Shown here piece by piece: positions 1-10,682 of a DNA stretch of 64,000 bases. Both the position numbers and the translations under genes were made by a program. This DNA is from Patiria pectinifera (taxonomy: Eukaryota; Echinodermata; Asteroidea; Valvatida; Asterinidae). The notes under the pieces are model-generated. The model was not told the DNA's origin, did no database searches, and worked only from the letters and a program-made list of their open reading frames with translations. The DNA lies in contig CM057142.1 in the NCBI GenBank assembly GCA_029964075.1, positions 38,380,392 to 38,444,391 of the forward strand, read 5' to 3'. The stretch's first letter is position 1. Each line of letters opens with the position of its first letter.

Positions 1-284
1 GCGCCTGGGTAATAGAGATCCGTGCCAACTAACGCTAGAAGAAAGAGTTTGCATTGCTTTGTGGATACCACCATGCTAATAGCCATGCACAGTTGTCATA
101 CATCGCCAAAAATGAATGATTTTGAAAGTGTTTGTTCGGAGTTTGGCTAATACTGGCCAACAATGTGGTCAACATCACTGAAACAACAAAATGCTCTGTA
201 CCTTCAGTATGAAAACTTATGAAATTTCCCAAAATATCACATTTCATAAATGATGTTTTGCCAATTAAAATGTCCGAAAAGACA
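1..284. other. Unassigned non-coding sequence at window edge
   Basis: I see no supported gene, RNA or repeat boundary here. Open frames are short and lack recognisable motifs. Confidence 0.5.
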
Positions 285-1390
285 TGACAAATCATCAGAA
301 AAAAATCTCAATTTATCTTCAAATCACAGAAACAGATAGCGCTTTCAAGGACCAATAACTGCACATCGAAAACTTGAATTCATAACTCACATCTAACATT
401 TTTTTTCTTTAATGAAATTATATATTACATTAACGCCTGACTATTTCGCAATCCACTCCTTTTATACTATTCCATTTGGGTCCCTAGATCCATAAATACA
501 ATCAATTCAGTGGGATGGAAGGGTGTCAATTTTACTTGGGTTACTGCTGAATCTGGGTTATGCTTTGAATATGCATTTAATAGGGCATTGAAAGTGGCCC
601 TAGTAAAATGTACACCCTTTCACTTCATTGATTGTATTTCTGGATCTAGGGGCCCATTTACCCCCTCCCCCAATATTTTGTAAAGACTGCCCTTTTCCAT
701 TCAAGTGCCCTTTACTAACCAGCATTCCCCACCCCCAATAATTTTGATGAGTGCTCATTTTTTTTTAAACAAGCGCCCTTTAAAAAAACAAAAAAGTGCC
801 CGTTTTTACCAGCGTCCTTTTACGAGTGCCCTTTTTAGAATTTCGCGCGACCACTGGCAATTGTGCCGCCTTGAAAATCGCCATCTATTACCCAATAGTG
901 TGCATGATTGTCCGGTTTGAACAGCGCCCCCATTGGAAGATGGTATACCTACCCCACCCCACCCCACCCACAATTTGATTGTACGGAGGCCAAGTGTCCG
1001 GAGAAAAAAAACCCGTGTACATTTCAGCACAGATGTGTGAGTGCCTCTTAACTAACTTTTTTTTACCCCCCCCCCCAATAAAAATAACCTTGCTACGCCT
1101 CTCTGCACCTACGAACTTGATTTCCCACATGTCGTGCCGGTGCACACGGCCCGGGAACAGCGGCGTTGCCGGGGGAGGCGGGTGGGGAGGAGGGGGTTGG
1201 ATGTGAGATGGTGGTGGGTTGTGGGTAATTTCCGCTAAACCCGTTTAACCATGATCACTTATAGGACAAACACATTTTCAGTGGGGAGGGCACTGGGGGA
1301 GTGACGATTTTTCTTCGGGAGGAAGGGGTGCGCTGCACCAACAATGTTTTGGACTTATAGTTATTATGAGAGAAAGAGCAAGGGAAAAGC
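285..1390 (+). repeat. Long interspersed repeat R1, copy 1
   Basis: This stretch is repeated in the same orientation and order at about 8760-9862, with many blocks near-identical: the start around TCTCAATTTATCTTC, the middle with many GTGCCCTTT words, GAATTTCGCGCGACC, and the end around CACATTTTCAGTG and CAATGTTTTGGA. It has C-rich and A-rich runs and no convincing protein frame. The right end (GGGAAAAG) coincides with the point where the T1 TTC22-like gene loses its 3' third, so R1 is the likely agent of that truncation. Family not recognised. Confidence 0.7.
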
Positions 1391-3858
1391 ATAATCCAAT
1401 GGCGATTCGTGCTTCGTAAGGATGTACTCCAAGTCGTCTTTGGCTTGATCAAAGTATCTCCGATCGGGAGCACTTGCGCTGATGGCACGTTTGTGTTGCT
1501 CGAGGCAGAGTTCGGCCCTGCTTGAGTACGCGAAGAAATTCTCTTTGGTGCTTGGCAGACGGATGGACTCCTCGTATAGCCTTAGAGCTTCTTCCACATC
1601 ACCGGCTTTGCCACGAAAACGAGCAAGATAATTGAGAACCTGAGGAGAATCTGGTGCTATTTCCCTCGCCTTGCGTACGCATCTTTCCGGGTCGTCGATA
1701 AATTCCGCCAGAGATTCTGGTACGTCTCCTATCGGCACATTCCATTTCGATGCCCAGAGGAAGATGAAACCAATACGAATCCAGGACGAGCTTTTTATGT
1801 TGACATCCGTAGATGGATGTTCCGCTATGGTCCAAAAGCTCCAGACAGCATCCTCCAAAGCTTGATAGGCCTGGTCGTATGTCTCACTTGGCTTCATTGT
1901 TTTCTGTAACATCTCGTAGCTGGCTTCTCCAGCCAGGTACTTCCAATCATTGCTCTCGTCTAGATCGACGAGGTGACCCGCCAGCTCCATCGCCTGATTG
2001 CAAAGCTCAAGCGCTCTGCTGGATCGCTCATAATAGATAGCATCGTTGTTATTTTCGTCAATGAGGGCAAAGGCTTGTTCGGCGTAACTCCTGGCCTGTG
2101 CCCTCTTCCCTTGTTCTGTAGATAAATCAGGCTCAGGAACAGCCGTAGGAATTCCACCTCTAGACGTAGACATCACAAAATGACGGTTGGCCATGGCGTT
2201 CAGGTTGTCTGGGTCTTCTCCCGGAGAGAGGATGTGATTGAAGTAATCCAAGGCGCCCTGACGGTCGTTTTAGCGCCTGTAAGCGAGCACACCTAGAAGG
2301 TTACGAATGGCGTGACGTTCCGCTTTCATCCTCTTCTCCTCCAAGTAGGCCAAGAGATGACCACGTTTGAAGTCGGCGGTAATATCAGTGAGTCGACTTC
2401 GGTTACAAAGCAAAGACAGATGGAAATGTCCAGCAGGCGTAGCCAAAATGCGCCGGGATGCCCTGAGAAGAAAAGGGTTTTAAAGTCATAGATTAATTCT
2501 GGTTTATACTGCCTAGGCCTATATCAGGCAGGGTTGGTGATTTTTTTTTATTATTTAAAAAAAGAAAAAAAAATAGGATTTATTTGAATTAAATCAGATT
2601 TTTATTTTATTTTAATCAGTTTGTTTTATTAAATTTTTAACTTTCAAAATATTGATGTCTAAAAATGTGTCTAAATCTCCAAATGCACCCTTACACCCAC
2701 CACTAAGGAGTTGACAGGTTCCTATAATACCCATCAACCACAAAACTCCATAAATTAATTAATATTTTGGGGAAAAATGTATGGAATCACGAGTCAGTGA
2801 TAAAAAAAAATCACATGATTTTATCTATATGTAGTCTACCTCATTGGTTTAATGGTACATTATTACTGAAGACACTTTAGGTGTATAGCATACAGCTGAG
2901 ATACATGTTGATTGTGTGTGGGTATGAATGAAAAACGTGATTTATGGTACAACATACAAACAAAAGGTACAGTTCTCCATGGGTAAGTATATTTCAAAAA
3001 AATGCTTCTAATTTCAAAACCAGAAGCACTGAGCCTTGTGTAACTTATAGTGTTTGATTGATGGTCCTTCATACAAGGTCGAAAATAGAAATCAGGCCTT
3101 GCATAGATCTTTAAAAGATATTATATAAGTCTCAATGTAAATTTTTAATGGAGAAACGTTAGGAATAAGATTAATCAATTGGGACTGCAGTATTCACATG
3201 TGGTTCGGGTACGCCTTCACCAGCAAAGTTGATTCACTATATTGCTGTAAACAGATCAAGGAATGATTTAGAGTGAGTGTGCTGTTTTTAAAACTCAAAC
3301 TTCGAACAAAACTCAGATCTTGGCTTTAATCAAAACAATGATTTGCGGAATTATGCAAAACCTATAACCATGGTAAGTTGAGTCGATGCTGATGAAGTAC
3401 GTAGGGGTGTTTTAATGTGTTAACAACATCTTACACTTTGTCATTAGGTGGAATCACTTCATTTAACTGATAAAAAGGAACCTTCAATAAATTTGTTTTG
3501 CCAACATTCAGATTTTACAAAAAAATGATTTAAATTAGTGATTTTTATTTTAAAAAATCATTCTATTAAATCGGGATTTAAATCAGTGATTTAAATCAAC
3601 TTGATTTAAATAAGCCAACCCCGATGTCAGGAAACTTAGATTTCGGTTATACCTGAAGTCACGTTATTCGCAAAATTGTCATTCTTCAGCTCGTATTTAA
3701 TTAAACACACCAAAATAAACACACTCAAAACCCCCGGTTTCACTGTTACACCAAAATAATATCCAACTGCGAACTTGAACGTCAAATTGTGAACGAACTT
3801 TATTGCCAGTTAAAACGATTTCTCATTCATACACTTACATCTTTGGTTTTGTTTTCAT
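1364..3858 (-). pseudogene. TTC22-like pseudogene T1 (nonsense codon and 3' truncation)
   Basis: First member of the TTC22-like array. Exon 1 coding part is 3839-3858 (ATG AAA ACA ..., ending in AT), with donor GTAAGT. The intron is 2463-3838 and exon 2 starts at 2462 after a CTTCTCAG acceptor. Exon 2 reads the family N-terminus (PAGHFHL), but at 2270-2272 it has TAA where the intact copies have a Glu or Gln codon, within the motif LAYRQEND. Past the stop the frame stays open and matches T3 up to about 1390, at the motif HESPxDYA. It then runs into unrelated sequence that coincides with the end of repeat R1, so roughly 110 C-terminal codons are lost. Residue signatures such as AEHPSTDVN group T1 with T3. 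A truncated product starting at the Met at 2251 cannot be excluded but is unlikely to be functional. Confidence 0.85.
2529..3623. mobile_element. hAT-like non-autonomous element in T1 intron
   Basis: The 1095-bp element has ends CAGGGTTGG and CCAACCCCG (terminal inverted repeats with one mismatch). It is flanked by ATATCAGG and ATGTCAGG, an 8-bp target-site duplication with one mismatch, as typical of hAT transposons. Subterminal GATTTAAATCA words lie at the right end. No transposase frame is visible. It accounts for nearly all of the size difference between the T1 intron (1376 nt) and the T2 intron (326 nt). Confidence 0.75.
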
Positions 3859-3971
3859 GCAACTGCGTGCCAGCTCATCCAAGCCAAATCAATGTACTAT
3901 GTGCAGCAACTGACAGCACATTTTGCCACAGCTAAAGAATGACAAGGAAAACAGACGTGGGCTAGTTTGCC

Positions 3972-3985
3972 GTTGTCTAGCAACC
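3972..3985. promoter_or_regulatory. RFX X-box-like site upstream of T1
   Basis: GTTGTCTAGCAACC lies 114 nt upstream of the T1 ATG. It resembles the RFX-family X-box (two GTTGC-type half sites facing each other) with one departure. The same site is kept upstream of T3 and nearly so upstream of T2. Binding is an inference. Confidence 0.35.
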
Positions 3986-4090
3986 AGACAACATTTCTCA
4001 TTCGAGTATGGGGCTTCCCCTCATCGATTTCACTATTCTCTGCTCCGCTTTGAAAAAGTGTCAGTAACATGCCCTATAGAGAAACGTTTT

Positions 4091-4247
4091 AGCAATAGGG
4101 TCATCGCAGATTTATACTTTGAACAAATATATGCATATATTAGCATATAGAATAACAAGCAATTTTCAAAATGTTCAAAATAGCTGCCATTGCTTGCTAT
4201 CCTACCTTTATTTGTTTAAAGGACAAACCAGCGATCGCCCTATAGCC
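4091..4247. repeat. Imperfect inverted repeat (MITE-like hairpin)
   Basis: The left arm around AATAGGGTCATCGC pairs with the right arm GCGATCGCCCTATAGCC, with further imperfect pairing inwards. It is duplicated in U2 at 15943-16100. No coding content. Confidence 0.45.
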
Positions 4248-4492
4248 AAATATCTTTCTCATGACATGCTCCGACTGTGTGCCAAATTCCATGCTTTTAT
4301 CATCAACTTAACATTCCCGATCAACAATCTGCCGTACTATGGTTAATATACTATGCTATTTTTAGGATCGTATCGGGAGAGTGACCTGTCACGTGCGAGG
4401 GATCAACCAATAATAGGGAAATAGGGGTTCGATTTTCATAGGAATCGGATTTTCATGTGACACCGTTGTTTCGTGGCCTGTGTTCCGGGAGG

Positions 4493-4844
4493 CGTAATTT
4501 TTTTCCTAGGAGGGTTAGGGGCAATGTCATGAATAATTCAGTTTTTCCTTTGAATCATTGCAAGACTTAGGTTCTTGTTCTATTTTCCCCTTAATTTAAA
4601 ATTATCTCTGTGATAAATTTGGAGAAGAAAAATAGCTGATGAAAATGAGCAGCGACGACGTGGATTCGAACCAGGGATCTTTGTATCCATAGCTCATCTC
4701 GACAACCGTTCTTTAAAATTCTTTAATGTATTGTAAGTAGTTGAGTAACTAACAACAATGCTTTTGATGTCATTGTCCGTTCTCATGGATAAACATGAAT
4801 TATTCATGACATTGCCCCTAACCCTCCTAGGAATAAAAATTACG
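4493..4844. mobile_element. MITE with 10-bp TSD and tRNA-like core (box A deleted)
   Basis: Terminal inverted repeats of over 50 bp start CGTAATTTTT and contain CCTAGGAGGGTTAGGGGC. The element is flanked by TTCCGGGAGG on both sides (10 bp). The interior carries, on the minus strand, a Pol III box B (GGTTCGAATCC at about 4667-4677). Compared with the U2 copy at 16373-16758, about 30 nt with box A is missing. The TSD length suggests a Mutator-like mover, tentatively. Confidence 0.65.
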
Positions 4845-5497
4845 CTTCCGGGAGGAGTCTTTTGGCTGAGAACAAAGCTTCGGATGCAGCAAAACAGTGA
4901 GGTCAGAAACTGTCAAGACGTTTGTTTTGTATAATACCCCTTTCCAATTTAAAAAGACAACAGGAATATGATGTAAAGTCATCAATGCTGATGAGGGATA
5001 GTATACAATATTGACTGCTAACTCGTGGTATATATTTTTTTAACTAAACTCCCTCAGTGATCGTATTCCCTCGGCTTCGCCTCAGCAAATATGAATTTAT
5101 ATACAATCATCACATCCCTTGTTTACCATGTCTATGCAGCAATTTTCTCTGAAAAATGCGCGCTTCAATTTTAATCAAAACTTTGTCGAACAAAGGCATC
5201 AACTCAAGTGGGATTCTCATGGACAAAAAAAAAGGGGAAGACGCACATGTCCATTTGTAAATACATGAATACCGTGTTTTTTTTTTCTTGAAAGCTACAA
5301 AATAATGTACAAGCTGGAGCGTGGAGAACTATCTTCCTTTTACTATACGGGACGTCAACTGCAGTCCAGAAGTAAAACTTGATCATAGTATTGCTGTACG
5401 TGGACTTTTGATTCAAGATTTCAGAATAATTATTGTTTTCTGTGAAACATCCCCCTATTTATACAGTCCCTGGATAGCCACTGGTCTCTAGTCATCT

Positions 5498-7206
5498 CTA
5501 GCAGTCGTCTCCCAGACAATGGTGATCTTTGCAATCAGCTAGAAGGCTCCCGCATTCTCCCCTTTTGTATCCCAATTTCTTTTCGCATCTCATTCCCAGT
5601 CTAAATGACTCCCTTGCTCTTCTATGCTGGCCGAGTAAGCACTGACATCGTCCGCGGACATTGTGGAGTTGGAACAGTTCGTTGCCTCTCTGGCAGTTCT
5701 CTGAAATGAAACAGTTGTGCAGAGCCTTTGTGAGGTACTCCTGTCTTGTTGCTGAGTCGATGGTGATCTTAGCCATTTGTAGGTACACATCAGCCAGCAT
5801 CGCATAATCCCGTGGCGATTCGTGCTTCGTAAGGATGTACTCCAAGTCGTCTTTGGCTTGAGCAAGGTATCTCCGATCGGGAGCATTTGCACTGGGGGAA
5901 CGTTTGTATCGCTCGAGGCAGAGTTCGGCCCTGCTTGAAAATGCGAAGAAATTCTCTTTGGTGCTTGGCAGACGGATGGACTCCTCGTATAGCCTAAGAG
6001 CTTCTTCAAAATCACCAGCTTTGCCACGAAAACAAGCAAGATAATTGAGAACCTGAGGGGAATCTGGTGCTATTTCCCTCGCCTTGCGCCCGCACCGTTC
6101 CGGGTCATCGATAAATTCCACCAAAGATTCTGGTACGTCTCCTATCTGCACATCCCATTCCGATGCCCTGCGGAAAATGAAACCAATACGAACCCAGGCC
6201 GAACTTTTCATGTTGACATCCGCAGATGGATTTTCGGCTATGGTCCAAAAGCTCCAGACTGCATTCTCCAAAGCTTGAAAGGCCTCGTCGTGTGTCTCAC
6301 TTGTCTTCATTGTTTTCTGTAACATCTCATAGCTGGCTTCTCCAGCCAGGTACTTCCAATCATTGCTCTCGTCTAGATCGACGAGGTGACCCGCCAGCTC
6401 CATCGCCTGATTGCAAAGCTCGAGCGCTCTGCTGCATACCTCGTAATCGATAACATCGTTGTTCTTTTCGTCAATGAGGGCAAAGGCTTGTTCGGCGTAT
6501 CTCCTGGCTTGCGCCCTCTTCCCTTCTTCTGTAGATAAATCAGGCTCGTCAGGAGCAGCCGCGGGAATTCTACCTCTAGACGTAGACATCACAAAATGAC
6601 GGTTCGCCATGGCGTTCAGGTTGTCTGGGTCTTCTCCCGGAGAGAGGATGTGATTGAAGTAATCCAAGGCGCCCTGACGGTCGTTTTCTTGCCTGTAAGC
6701 GAGCACGCCTAGAAGGTTACGAATGGCGTGACGTTCCGCTTTATTCTTCCCTTCCTCCAAGTAGGCCAAGAGGTGACGACGTTTGAAGTCGGCGGTAATT
6801 TCAGTGAGTCGACTTCGGTTACAAAGCAAAGACAGATGGAAATGTCCAGCAGGCGTAGACAAAGTGCGCCGCGATGCCCTGAGAAGAAATAGGTTTTAAA
6901 AGTCATAGATGAATTCTGGTTTATACTGCCTATTCTGCAGGAAACTAACATTTCCAGTTGTACCTTATTAAGTCAACTCAAACGTTATTCGCGAAATTCT
7001 AAATCTTCATTTCGTATTTAATTAAATACACTCAAATAACTAAATCTGACTATATATAAACCATTGGGTGAATACATTCACATTGTTAAGTGAATCTCAC
7101 AGACCACGGTTTCATTGTAACACCAAATATCCAACTGTAAACTTGAATTCCAAATTGTGAACGAACTTGACAATATTCAGACGATTTCTCATGTATACAC
7201 TTACAT
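5498..7206 (-). CDS. TTC22-like: TTC22-like TPR protein T2, intact, start codon split by intron
   Basis: Exon 2 (5498-6878) is open to TAG and encodes about 460 aa. The acceptor TTCTTCTCAG lies just before GGCATCGCG, and the exon 1 donor is AT|GTAAGT with the exon ending at 7205, so the spliced message reads AT|G GCA TCG, giving Met-Ala-Ser-Arg-Arg. The first-exon ATG of the sister genes is absent here, and an in-frame TAA lies just upstream in exon 1, so the junction ATG is the only start visible. The N-terminal PAGHFHL motif, the early TPR-like block (AIRNLLGVLAYRQEND) and the later block SPQVLNYL...GDxEEALRLYEESI match TTC22 in order. TTC22 is a cytosolic TPR scaffold of unknown biochemical role. 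The protein is about 100 aa shorter than mammalian TTC22. It groups with T4 (shared AENPSADVN, FRRA). Confidence 0.85.
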
Positions 7207-7336
7207 CTTTGGTTTTTTTTAAGCAACTGCGTAAAAGCTCATCCAAGCCAAATCAATGTGCAACAACTGACAGCACATTGCATCTGCCACAGCTTATAAT
7301 TGACAAGCAAGGAAAACAGACCAGGGCTAGTTTGCC

Positions 7337-7350
7337 ATTGTCTAGCAACC
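7337..7350. promoter_or_regulatory. RFX X-box-like site upstream of T2
   Basis: ATTGTCTAGCAACC lies 131 nt upstream of the T2 start. It is one base different from the T1/T3 site in the first half-site. The T4 equivalent (19286-19299, ATTGAACAGCAACC) is more eroded. Confidence 0.3.
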
Positions 7351-7492
7351 AGACGACATTTCTCATTCGGGTATGGGGCTTCCCCTCATCGATTTCATCA
7401 TCCTGTGCTCTTTGAAAATGTGTCAATATTTATATTCACGTTGCTCGAATGTTCCGTACAGTGTTGTAGTCAGTTCTTTTTTCGAGTACCCG

Positions 7493-8460
7493 AGTACTGC
7501 CGAGTACTTAGGTTACCGAGTACAAGTAGGCCTACTTGTACTTCCGAGTACGAGTACTTGTATTCCGAGCACAAGTACTTCTATTTCCGAATACGGCCAT
7601 ACAGCAAATGGTTCATTGTTCGTAATTTGCCCAGCACCCCATTTCACGAAACTCATCGTAACTTACGAGGCATCCTGTCCCTACGATGCGGCGCAGGTGC
7701 GATCCATTTCACAAAACACGTCGTAAGTGCGAGGCGTCGTATGTGTATTTATAGCACAACTCGGTGACTGTTTTATGTATTAAGTCGGCGTACAGTAAAT
7801 AGTCGTCTGGTATTCAACAAAGAGTCGTCGGGTCTCTGCTCCAAATTTGTTAAAACGTAGGACAAAATGGCGGCCGTGCGATGCAATTTTAAAGGAAAAC
7901 GAGCTCTCAGTGGACTGTGTAGCTACTTTGAAATTTCAACTGCAATATTCCAGGCTAATTCATAATTATTCAATGAATTTTCTATTTACAACTTTACACA
8001 CATGGCCTCGGTATTATAATCTCATTTTTGTAATGTTTATGGAACTAAACTGGCTAAAAACGGACTCTTCTTGTTTTGCGACGACCACTAGACACGTCGT
8101 AGCTTGCGACGTGTGTTATGCCGTTGTCAAAGAACTTACGAAGCGTTCAACACATCGCAACTTTCGTGAAATGGATGATACGACGCGTCGCGAGTTTCGA
8201 CGTGTTACACGTCGTAACTCGAGTTGCGACGCGTCGCAGCGCTTCGTGAAATCGGGTGCAGGCCAGATCAATACGGACCGACTCACGGCTAGCTGTTAAG
8301 TGTATTTGTCCAGTCGTACACAGAGAAAAATCAGGAAACTTCGATTTTTCTGCAAGCCAATCAACCATTTACATCTGAAAGTATCGATAATAAAATAAGG
8401 CCGTGGTAAGTCAGTCTATACCTACTATTCGAGTACGACTACTTTGATGATCGAGTACGG
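7493..8460. repeat. Nested foldback with CGAGTAC arms and TTTCACGAA core
   Basis: The outer left arm (7493-7603) is a degenerate array of CGAGTACTTG-type words. A short counterpart (TACTATTCGAGTACGAC and GATCGAGTAC) lies at 8427-8460. The inner element runs 7634-8259 with ends GCACCCCATTTCACGAA and TTCGTGAAATCGGGTGC (16 of 17 inverted match) and many CGTCGTAA / CGACGCGTCG words. It sits immediately beyond the 5' flank homology of T2/T4. A relative is at 56715-56948. Confidence 0.6.
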
Positions 8461-8759
8461 CGGCCAGCTTGCTCAGCTGCTCACTACGGTAATCAGGGGC
8501 GGATCAAGGAATTTTTGCAGGGGGGGTTTCATCAGCAAAAAAATCTGAAATGTAGACAGGTTTTTTCCCCATACTTTCAATGCGGGCGCTGTTCGAATCC
8601 AACGATTATTAACACTATATTACAGAATAGTGTACAAATACCCCCAACCAAGCTGGCTCTGTCCGTATTTTGTGCACAGTCGGACATTATACCAGGTATC
8701 TTTGGGGGGGGGGGTCGCATTATTTTTTTATGAATTTTTATGAAAATTTTGTTGGACAG

Positions 8760-9862
8760 ACAACTTATCAGAAGAAAATCTCAATTTATCTTCAAATCAC
8801 AGAACGGATAGCACTTTCAAAGACCAACAACTGCACTTCAAAAACTTGAATTCATAACTCGCATCTAACATTTTTTTTTCTTCAATGAAATTATATATTA
8901 CATTAAAGCATGATTATTTCGCAATCCACTCCTTTTTATACCATTCCATTTGGGTCCCTAGATCCATAAATACAATCAATTCAGTGAGATGGAAGGGTGC
9001 CAATGTTACTTGGGTTACTGCTGAATCTGGGTTATGCTTTGAATATGCATTTAATAGGCATTGAAGTTCGTCACATCACAAGTGAGAGTGGCCCAAGTAA
9101 ATTTACACCCTTTCACTTCATTGATTGTATTTCTGGATCTAGGGAACCATTTACCCCCCCCCCCCAATTTACTGCCCTTTTCCATTCAAGTGCCCTTTAC
9201 TTACCAGAATTCCCACCCCCAATATTTTTGATGAGTGCTCATTTTTTCAAACAAGTGCCCTTTAAAAAAAAAACCTTTAAAAAAAAGTGCCTTTAAAAAA
9301 AAAAAGCCAAAAAGTGCCCGTTTTTCCCAGCGTCCTTTTACGAGTGCCCTTTTTAGAATTTCGCGCGACCACTGGCAATTGTCCCGCCTTGAAAATCGCC
9401 ATCTTTTGTCCCATAGTGTTCATGATCGTCCGGTTTGAACAGCGCCCCCAATTGGAAGATGATACATGCCTCCTCCTCCCCCCCTCCCCCCACCCCACCC
9501 CACAATTTGATTGTACGGAGGTAAAGTGTCCCGGAGAAAAAAACCCATTCGTACATTTCAGCACGGATGTGCGAGTGCCCTTTATCGACTTTGCTACGCC
9601 TGTGCAATCTACGAACTTATTTTCGCACGGGTCGTGCCGGCGCACACGGCCCGGAAACAGTGACGTTGTAGGGGGTGGAGGGCGGGGGTTCGGTGTGTGA
9701 TGGTGGTGGGTTGGGTGTAATTTCTGCTTAACCCGTTAACCAGGATCACTATAGTACCTACACATTTTCAGTGTGGAGGGCACTGGGAGAGTGACTTGGG
9801 TGCACCTGCACCCACAATGTTTTGGATAAATTGGGGGCGGGCCGGGGCGGAGGGCGAGGGAA
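8760..9862 (+). repeat. Interspersed repeat R1, copy 2
   Basis: Direct repeat of 285-1390, with the same block order and GTGCCCTTT words. It ends at GAGGGAAAAG. Small indels and different homopolymer lengths separate the copies. No protein frame is preserved between copies, so it is probably a non-autonomous or decayed element. Confidence 0.7.
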
Positions 9863-10467
9863 AAGGGGCAGAAGGCTAAGCTCCTTAAGTAATGCAGAGT
9901 GAGCTCGGCACATTGTATCAGCCCGTACCTTTAAGTACTGTAGTTAGATTCAACCACCATCGGTTCCTTTTAATTTAAAGTGTAGATACTAAAGCATGGC
10001 ATGTTTGCTAATGTGTTCCAAGCAACCGAAGATAACATGTCAAGTGACTAGGTGTGGGCAGTGTTTATTCTCGGATGGAAACATTCCGGCATCAGATCAA
10101 TAGTAAACAGCGTATGCGTGTACGTGTTGCACAATCGAGTCGGGAAATTCCCTTTGCAACAATTTTACTCCACAACACGCTATCACCGATTTTTTTCTGC
10201 TCCATAACACGCAAAAGTGCATAATTAGGCCTATATTAAAAGCCAACGTGGTTTTCAGTACTTGTATAAATCTTTAAATAGAATATCTTAATAGTTCACA
10301 CAATACTAGGCCTATACAAAATCTGCGGTTTTTATGTCATAATCACGTGACGGAATTTAGGGCACAAAATGTTGGTGCTAGTCTTTATTCCAGTCACGCT
10401 TATGTTTCCTTTCGAAAAAAAAAAAATATCTGGATGGCTTTATTAACTGCTGGAAACGCGTACTGCG
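9863..10467. other. Non-coding spacer
   Basis: AT-rich sequence without a supported gene. No repeated copy was noticed elsewhere in the window. Confidence 0.4.
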
Positions 10468-10478
10468 AGGTAAACAAT

Positions 10479-10671
10479 AGCCTTTAGTCAAGTCCCACGC
10501 GCTTACCCGGACACGTGACGCACCCCAGATGCTGACACGTAAAAAGACTAGGACGAGCGGCGTAGCCGCGAGGCTTCACCGCTCGTGCTAGTCTTTTTAC
10601 GTGCAAGCATCCAGGGTGCGTTACGTGTCCGGATGGTCCGGGTATAGGCGCGTGGGACTTGACTAAAGGCT
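10479..10671. mobile_element. Near-palindromic MITE with 11-bp TSD
   Basis: The 193-bp foldback begins AGCCTTTAGTCAAGTCCCAC and ends with its inverse; the arms run to a short loop near GCGTAGCCGCGAGG. The flanks are AGGTAAACAAT on both sides (11-bp direct repeat), a length seen in Mutator-like insertions. A half copy lies at 25730-25817 in a UBAC2 intron. Confidence 0.75.
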
Positions 10672-10682
10672 AGGTAAACAAT

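Larger units (their letters stand above)
1391..7460. repeat. Segmental duplication unit U1 (T1+T2), partner of 12.6-19.5 kb
   Basis: Gene order, intron content and intergenic sequence of this block recur with high similarity about 11.9 kb downstream (T3+T4). Shared landmarks include the hAT-like MITE in the first intron of T1/T3, the tRNA-bearing MITE between the genes, and the promoter block with TTGTCTAGCAACC. T2 and T4 both lack the MITE and have introns of about 330 nt. Similarity fades near 7460, where a foldback begins, and near 19455. Confidence 0.85.

Noticed and set aside
7847-8299. 150-aa plus-strand frame and other frames around 7.3-8.3 kb
   Set aside because: They lie in the foldback element and in T2 promoter sequence, and read repeat units.
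9277-9700. Frames of 84-137 aa in repeat R1
   Set aside because: The equivalent frames are not preserved in the other R1 copy; homopolymer indels break them.
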